64,000 bases of DNA from Tubulanus polymorphus (taxonomy: Eukaryota > Nemertea > Palaeonemertea > Tubulaniformes > Tubulanidae): contig NC_134030.1 of the NCBI RefSeq assembly GCF_964204645.1, positions 12,210,278 through 12,274,277 of the forward strand. Direction: 5' to 3'. Position numbers and translations under genes: made by a program. The notes under the pieces were generated by a model. That model saw only the letters and a program-made list of their open reading frames with translations. It had not been told where the DNA came from and did no database searches. Positions within the stretch are counted from its first letter, which is position 1, and each line of letters begins with the position of its first letter. Shown here piece by piece: positions 50,201-59,200 of this stretch.

Positions 50201-53200
50201 ATCACTATTTGAGCCAATAACCTTCAAAATGAATTTTCTATATGAAATTGCTATTTTCAAGTGAATATTACACGATTGTTGCTGCTGTAACTAGGTAACA
50301 AATTAATGTATGCATAAAATTAACGTTGAGCTATATGCGCTGCAATCCCCCAATTCAGAGAAGGTTTAGATTGTAAAATTGCTCAAAACCTAAGATGAGA
50401 TATTCGAATTATTTTGCAAAAGTAGTTTAAAGTGTATTTCCTTGCCAAATGATAATGAAGATGTTAAAATTTCAGACAAAATCCCCTGAAAGTTCATTGT
50501 TCATTTGCGCAATTCCATTTCACAGTCCTATATACACATATGTACAAGTAGCAGTGGGGACGATTTGTGCCAGCACTAAAATCCAAACCACTTTAGGTAG
50601 AAAATTATTCTGGTGCCCCAGCGTAGTCCAGCAGATGGATTTGATGGTCCACTGGTCGAGTGGGTCATCCTGGTTGGTATTTGATGCACGCGAGTTGAGA
50701 CTACTTATAACATGCTCATCACATGCTCATCAGCCTCCACAATTCTTAGCCCTGCCAATGTATAGTGGACTCCATGGCACATACGGTCCGGGATTACATT
50801 TGGTTAATAGTCCATACGCTTCAACCATGGCCTTTTCCGCTTCCGTGAAACCTCGTTTGTGGTTTGTACCATGGTTAACCACTACTGCTTGGCAGGGGAC
50901 CACACACCATTTTAACGTTTCCAGCAGCTGTTCTAAAGTCTCACCAGAGTGAGCGATCGAAAAGTTGGGGCGAAACTTTGTTCGCGAGAACATAGAGTCT
51001 GAAACGAGTAGGATTCGGGGGGTTCTTTTGGATCTCAACTTGCCTTGTACTCCATGCCAACGTTCCCCAATGTCTCGAACTTTGCCTCCCGCAGCCTCAA
51101 CCATGGCTCGGATATCTCCAACTGCTGCAGTCATGCGGTCTTCAGCAGCAGACTTCTTCCTGGCTCTCAGAGAAAACAGCTAGATCGCAGATATTGCAGT
51201 GCCGGTAACCTCTGGGCCAGGTGGCACAAAGAATGCATTGCAATGCTCCACGAGTTACACCATTTTCAGACGTGACACATTCTTTCCATAGAGGATGAAG
51301 TCAACCAGATATTTTGCCATCTGGGTGACCAAATCTCTCTTCAGCTGGTGCTTTCTTTCTTCAAAGTTGTCGAGCTGTAAGACTTCCATTGGAACCTGCA
51401 CCAATAAAGAATAAATTCATTGATAAGTAGTGTACTACTTTAAGTTCTACATTATCAAGAGCAGAGCAGGTAGCGGACGTCTCACTGTTAACCCCGAAAA
51501 AACAGAAATACACCCGGCCGAATCTTCTAAGACTTGACCCTAACTGCCAGGCCAGGCCACATAAGCTTACAATTAGAAATAGCCTGGACATAGTCTTTCT
51601 GCCAGATCGGTCATCGAATGTTCTGTCTCAACCTAAGTTGTCTGGTTGGCTCAGGGCTGTCTACCTCGAAACCTTGGATGGCGTCATCAGAGCAGGAAAT
51701 GTCATCTGCACACGAGTCATCCAATTTCTCTGTGTCTGTCTCACGGTCAGTTTCCACCACAGGTTGTTTGGTTTCAGGATCTGCTAGTCCACCAGAAGAC
51801 GGCTCACCCTCCACCAGCCTATCCTCCCCCGAATCACTATCCTCAGAAGAGTCAACATCCTCTGCACTATCGCTTTCGTGTTTTCCAACTCTTCCTGAGG
51901 TGTTCTCAATTCGCAGTGCAGCTGGACATCTATGCTGGTCTCAGACTCCACATCACTTTCACTCACTAGTATCAGAGGGCTTGATTTTGGGTAGTTCACC
52001 ACCGTTAGGCGCTCAATGACAATGTATGGTCCCAACCACTTCTTTCGAAACTTAGGGGCTTCATCTGGTTTGACGTAGTGATTACGAAGCCACACCTTGT
52101 CACCTGTCGTGTACCCACCACGACGGGCAAAACGGTCATATGTATCCCGCTGTCGTCTCTGGGCCAACTTCAACTTCTCCCTTACTGTCTCATGGGCTGA
52201 CTCTAATTGAGATACACGTTTATTGGCAAGCTCAGCAGAAGACAATCTTGGTGCTGGAGCACCAATTATCACATCCAACGGGATGCTCATCTCTTCACCA
52301 AAAGTCAGGAAGAATGGAGTCTCAGCTGTGACTCCTTCCTGTACAGCAGAGCGGTAAGCCATTAAACAAGCTGGCAAGTGTTCATCCCAGTCAGAGCCTT
52401 TCTCAACAACAGCAGCAGACAGCATGGACCTGCTGGTTCCTCAGGCCAAGCCTCCGGCCATTTTGTGAAGGCATCCTGGGCAACTAGGATATACTTGTTT
52501 TGTCGCTTGGTAGCTGGATAAATGGGTCCAACCACATCGATGTGAATCCTCTGGCCACGGCGTCCAATGGGTGTTGATATTAATGGTGCTGTTGGCTTCT
52601 TTGGTGGGTTTTTAATCTCTTGGCTTTCCTTGCAACTCTGAATGTACCGCTGGATGGAATTTTTCAATTCTTCAACTTCAAGTTTGCAGCCCAAAAACAG
52701 GCAAACACTTCATTCAGACGTCCCAGGTGACTTTCCAGGTCGGGACTTAAAACAATAAGGTCATCGAGATACAGTAAACATGTTTTCCAAGCAACCTTGT
52801 CTAGAACCAGCGACATGAGCCTTGGAAATGTGGCAGGAGCATTCGTAAGCCCAAATGGCATGACGTTTCACTCAAATATTCCTCGCTCCGTCACAAAGGC
52901 AGTTTTTGGCTTGTCCTCTTCACGTACAGGCACCTGCCAGTACCCACTCGCCATATCCAGTGATGAGAACCACGCAGCACCGGAGAGGGACTCAAACGTG
53001 GCATCAACCCTTGGGAGTGGGTGGGCATCCTTGGTCGTGAAATCATTTAGCCGCCTGTAGTCAACACATAGCCAAAGGCTACTGTCCGCTTTCTTAGCCA
53101 TCACGATGGGGCTTGACCAGGCTCCACTCGATTTTCGAATGAGGCCATGTTCTAAGAGCTGGTTTGCAGAGGTTTCCACAAACGACTGTCGGTGTGGCGG

Positions 53201-56200
53201 TACCCTACGCGGTGGCTGTTTAAGGTGTCAATGGTGTGCTCCATCATAGAAGTCCGACCAATATCAAAGTCATCTGTCGAGAATATGCTGAGGTTTTGCA
53301 AGACTGTCTCGATAAGTTCTGCCCTGGTCTTGTCGGGAATATCTAGTTCATTTGCCTTTAAGGCCCCTCTGGGAACCCTGGTTGGCGTTTCCCTGTTGTC
53401 TCGGTTGTTGGCGACACTGACCGGCTTGCCCACGGTTAAAACACTGGACCAGCGGACACCTATTTACAGGGTGGTCAGGTACTCTACAGCGCCAACATGT
53501 GTCGTTTACCGGGGCAGAGGAGGATTGATGCTGAGCCTCCAATTTTTCGAGTCTCAATGAAATGTCCTGGACCATAGACATAAGTTTGTCCATCTGGCTG
53601 GGTTGGGCTAACGCATTTACACTGACCTCTGAAACTCTCTTTTTCTCCTGACGACGCTCTGTGAGTTTTCGTGCGGTGTTGAGCAATCGCGCTTAACTGA
53701 CAGCGTCGGCCAGAGTTTTAGGTCGGTGCACAAACAGTTGCTCTCGACCTCCCACGCTTAGTGATACCCCATTCATAAAACGGTCGCGTGCCACTTCATC
53801 CTGTACATTATATGGGATGTCAGGATATGCATTTCTACAAAGTTCTAGCAATTCATCCGCAAAATGTTCAATTGATTCAGACGAATGCTGCTCTCGGGTA
53901 CAGAGAAGCATCTTGAAGTCTTCCGTGTCTGAAACGATCAGTCAGTCTCTCGCAAAACTCGCTGTATGTCAACGACTCAGATAATCGCAGGTTGGAGACA
54001 GCCTGATAGGCTTCATGGTCGAGACGAGACCACAGGTTTTTCTTTCTTGAGGCACCATTGTTGTTAAGTCGACTGTGCCCCACCTCATCCGCATAATCGT
54101 TAAAACGCTCCAACCAAATTCGAAAGTTATTGCCGATAGTATAGGGTTTGGGTGGGGGGAAAGTCGGTGTGGACCTCGAGGACGATGCCGATAAAACACT
54201 CTTAAACACTCTGAGGATTAACGGAAGCATAATCGAATCTGGCTTGATCTTCGAAGTCAATGCCTCTTTGCATGTAGCTAGTTGTTATCTGATCCAAATT
54301 CCAAATTTTCTTTTTGATGAAATTTGATACCCGTCGCAAGACAGCATAAGACCAACCACAGTGCGTGCTTGCGTCCCATATCATGACCGCTTCTTTGGCC
54401 GTTGAAGCTGTCATTCTCATATATCTATGGGAAATCCATGTTTCGGTAACTGATTGGTCCTCTGTATCGTCTATCATTATGGAATGTAAATTTTCTAATT
54501 TTCCTGAGGGGGACCGGTTGTAACTAAATTGGCACAATAACTGGAGAAGTATGTCTCGCCTGTCATCTGTCAAAAGGTTATCATTGTACTTAAAAATAAG
54601 TACAGTTTCCCACATACATTTGACATTTTTAGCCTGATTTGCCTTTTGCAAATCGCGCAGAAATCCGTTAATTGCATCATCCAAAACAATCCGTTGATTT
54701 AGAGGGCGTGGATAGAAGTTAATGACCGCATTTTCGCGAGTTGATTTCGTCGACTTATAAATGGCTTCATTAATACAAGATGGTCGTTTTTTTCTGCCTT
54801 TTTTCCACTGACATGGTAGGTCAGTACACGCCGGGCTGTTTTGTCCAACATAATCAGTAAGATTAAGTAGTAGTGCAGCAATATGACTGCACCTACTTAA
54901 AGCTGATGCTTTACAGTGACAACTGGCATCACGGACAGCCCCACTTGTCATTGATAAGGTCACAGTAACACTATATTGAATGTCTTTCATTGATGCCTGT
55001 ATAGTGGCTTTATAATGACAAACATCGCCTGATACCTTCACTTTGATCGGACTCACATTGTCTGATGACAAATACTGACGTCCCCTTCATAGTGATTTTT
55101 CAGTCACAATCCCTGTAAGGTTGCCATCATCATCATCATCCCCATCATCGCAAACACCAGTAACAGACAATGTTGGCATAGATTCCACTAACCAGTGGTA
55201 GGTATGTCCATAATTGAATAGTGGTGGAAGTTCTAAATTAAAATCTTTCCATCCAGTAATCGGCAGAATCGTAAAATGTCGCATTGGAGTCTGTTGACTC
55301 GTTAAATCGCTCAATTTTTTTTCATACCATTTTCCTTTGTCTATCTTGACATCAATTTCAACCCCCATGGATAACCCTTCTTTGCACCTGAAAACAGAAA
55401 ATATTAAAAACAAGTTTTAACAACCGTTTTATATTTCATTTATATGGATGCTCTGAATGAATATTTTAGTATAGGCCTATACCTCCTATCACTCCAAACT
55501 AAGTTATAAAACCCATCACTTTCTTCAAGTGTGATGGAATAGATAATAATGAGATGGCTTGGACTTAGGTTTTGGGCTTTTTAGTGAAAAGTATGGCTAA
55601 GAAAGAAAGGCTACATATATCATCAAAATATATAAAAAGTACTTACCGCTGGATAAGGTCTGCTCTTCTTCCACTCAATCTGAGGCCTCTACATTCTAAC
55701 CAGCGTTTTAACTGAATATTGGTGTGTTGCTCTATCTCTGCAGATAGTTTAGCACCCGGTACGTTGTCTTCAGTTAATTTGATAATTTGAATTGAAGCCA
55801 TTTTTAGTAATTAAATCGATTGTTCGTATGTGTACACCATAGAAATACTATGTCTCGCAGTGAAAGTTTGCCAGACATCCGGGAACTGCCACACATGTGT
55901 GTACTTAAGCACTGGGTAATGACTTAGCTCTAACGCTGCGCTATTTCACGTATTTGTTTTTGTATAATTAGTGCCTTACCGATCCTTAATACTTCAAGTG
56001 GAATACAGTATGGACATGTACAAAATACTCGAAAACATGTGAAAAACTGAGCGTACGATGCACAGACTAAGTTACACAAAGCGTGGGTTCACTTCAACTC
56101 AATCAAAATCGCTACAAATCCCAGTACGCTGCCAGCAATGTAAATATTTGGGGTATCCTCAGTTTGGCTACAATGCTCAGTGCGCCTACAATAATAACAA

Positions 56201-59200
56201 TAGGACGGCTCCGGCCGTCACAAAGCTGTAACAAAAAATGCCGGGATCGTCAAATTTAAGGATAGTTTTTTAAGGTTGGCTGGCTGACTATAGCTCCTTC
56301 AAAACAGAGCTGTTGTTTTTTGTCGCTGAAACTTTTTTTTCTTTTTTGATTTCTGAAGAAAAATGAAAAAATATGGTAAGGTCTTTACTAGGCTGGTTCA
56401 ACTCCAGAATAGGTCAATAGTTCTGTCGTGGTGGGTTTTCTTTAATGAGGTGTGTGGTTTAGTTCCTGATTGTACACCGATTCTACTCGTCAACAATGTC
56501 TACAATCTGATTGTCGAACGATTGTACTCATCGACAATGTCTACAATCCTGATTGTCGACCGATTCTACTAGTGGACAATGTCTACAATCCTACTAGTGG
56601 ACAATGTCTACAAATGGCCCGCATCATTAGCATGATTTATCCACGCATTTTCAAAAAATATTTTATTTGGCACATTAAACCATTACACACATAACTGAAC
56701 AATCCACAATGCGTCCTTTAAAAGCCAGATAATGCCCTTCTTTCTTCTTCATAGAAGCGTCAGGCCATACAATCATGCCTTCTTTGTTAGAGTCGCTAAA
56801 CAAATCCGGGTCGATGAATAACGATGGTATCGCTATTCGTCCAGTGAACAATAATCCATTTTGCGAATGTATTGTGATCCATTGTTTAGTTGAGTGAAAA
56901 TATTAAACAAGAGGCCCATGGGCCTGGAAGCATTGGTAGATTATACCGTGGTGTTAAGTGGTTATAATGTTTTACATCTGCCGGCAAATCTTCTATGACG
57001 ATGTTGATTGGGAGGACGACAGACTTAAAGGTCTATTTGTCTAGTACGACTTTATTCCTGTAAATGAATTTATTTTCTGCCGAACGATTTAGCCTAGGCT
57101 ATTTGTACTGTTAAACCTCATTAATGCGATTTTGTTAAAAAGACGAAACTAGTTTATTCTGATGTTTTCCATCATGTCCCAGCCAAAATATTTATATCAA
57201 TCAAGATTTGGATGCAAAAACTCATTTTTACGCATGAACTGTTAGGACCCACTGAATAATGAAAACAAAAACAGAACGATTTTTCTGAATGCAATTGCAA
57301 GACCCTCTGATCTCAGAGCTCCAAGCTCTGATGCATGTACGCATGCAAAACGTCGCAGAGAGCGATGCCGGCGTTGGTGTCACTGAGGCCGGCTGATGAT
57401 TGTTTGTTTGTCTTTTTGTTTGTTTGGCTTTACGTACGTCGTTTGGATCTTGGTTTCCCAAGACTATTCCTATTGGATTGTTCATTTAACCTCATGGCAG
57501 TACGGCCTTTGAAGTGTTGCCCGCACACTTCGCAGCCAGCAGGACTCGAACCCACTTGTAACTCAGCATTGATAGTGGATTCAACAGCATCACGCCTTAT
57601 CTCACTGAGCTACCGAGGCCGCTCGATTCAATTCCAAAAAACTACAGCAGCGGCAAATAACCATCACAATATTGCAATTTACGACAGACAACGCGTAAAT
57701 TCAATCACTGTTGTTTAACGCATGGAAAAGATAATAAAAGGTTTTTTTTCCCGGCGCGCATTACAAAGCGAATCTCTGCCGAATGCGTAAGAGGGTGCTA
57801 CCGCCTTATGAGTGCACAGCAGGCGGGTAGGGCGTCCTAAAAAGAAAACTTATATTAGAATATAGCCGAATCGTATTTTACTATGTCAGTCAACTGATTG
57901 ATAATACAACATGGTTGTTCTCGGCGTACTTAACAATGATATTTTCCTCCAATAAACAACTCAACTGTCAATGCAGACATATCGCTAGGCGATTGTTTAA
58001 CCTGCTCTCATCTACCAGATAATGAACGAGAAAATGCGATCGAATAACTTTTTGGGCCATTAAATCAGAAATCTGGCGACGCTATGTTGTGGGGAATAAT
58101 TGAAACATTTTTTTTAGTCATTTTCAGCTGTTTCTAATGTTTGACGTGAACGGAGTGACAATTTGAAGTTACTATGAAAATGAGAAGAGTCGGCGCTATT
58201 TTTTGTACTACTATTTTCGATCCATTTTACTAGCATTGGCATGACGTCATAGACGTCGACCAATGCTAAAAAGATCGTGAAGTGAATAGAGAAAGCGTGA
58301 ATACTGAATGGTGGGAACAAACACAAAGGAAAGATGGCGGTCTCCGCGCAGGGGTGCTTGGGAGTTTAATTAAAATAAATTCTTTTTTAACAAGTAAAAT
58401 TTATATTCACATTTTATATCTTTAAATATTAAATGATAATCCCTTTATGAAATCTAATTACTTAAGATAACTAAAACGAAGCGTAGCTATCAATCTAATG
58501 CAAAATCAATTAAGTAAATTGAAAACTGAGATCTATTGACGTAAGGGTGATTATTTTGATATACACTTTTTAAGATGAAATTTAACAGGATGCTGCAAGA
58601 TTAATTTTAATTCATATTCTATAAAAAGTTAGAAAAAGCATTTGAATTTACTTTCTCTAATCTGTGTTCATTGTAAAAATAAATGCAATATCCAATACTT
58701 TTGTTCAGATCATAGTCTTTTTATGAAACAGTTTTTGGAATTATTCAAGGGAGCAACAAATACAAGTGCTTCTTTCAGGATCCCATCTCGACACAAGACA
58801 CACAACATGACTTCCGTAACACAGCATCCTTGAGAAAACTTCTACAAAAATGTAGATCAAACAATAAAAGAACAGGAGATACGAATATCACAGTCACTGA
58901 GGCATATTCTTTCAATTCAAGTAGTACGAACTACATGTATTTCCGTTCAGTCTACATGTGTGACAAAATACACATGTAACAAGACCTATATACACGTGTA
59001 CTGTTAGAATACACATGGATCTGTTCATAGTACATGTGTAGCAATTGAAGTGTTACAGCAAATATCGTATGCACGAAAAAGCATGGTGTTGATGAGTGCT
59101 ATTTTCCATTCGTATGGGCACATAGCGTTGAAATTCAAAAGTAGGCCAGTGTAAGAAGCTTTCCTGTACACTCGAGATATAAAGTCATCACCTGTTTCTA

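Larger units (their letters stand above)
51600..54235 (-). mobile_element. Ty3/gypsy element 2, multiple internal deletions
   Basis: Gag (53348-54235: [18 protein letters not shown], then [14 protein letters not shown], then a CCHC knuckle [14 protein letters not shown]), RT (52664-53433), integrase zinc/core start (52362-52694) and integrase C-terminus (51784-52425) are in order on the minus strand. The protease, the RT thumb plus RNase H, and most of the integrase catalytic core are missing at sharp joins. Stops (e.g. 53693-53695) and frameshifts add to this. No LTR pair was found. Confidence 0.85.

Noticed and set aside
51361-51600. Possible LTR with a primer-site-like TGGTGCAGGTTCC
   Set aside because: No second LTR copy in the window, and I could not match the word to a known tRNA 3' end.
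57520-57621. Functional tRNA gene
   Set aside because: A and B boxes are present, but no acceptor stem pairs and the middle is too long; a SINE head fits better.
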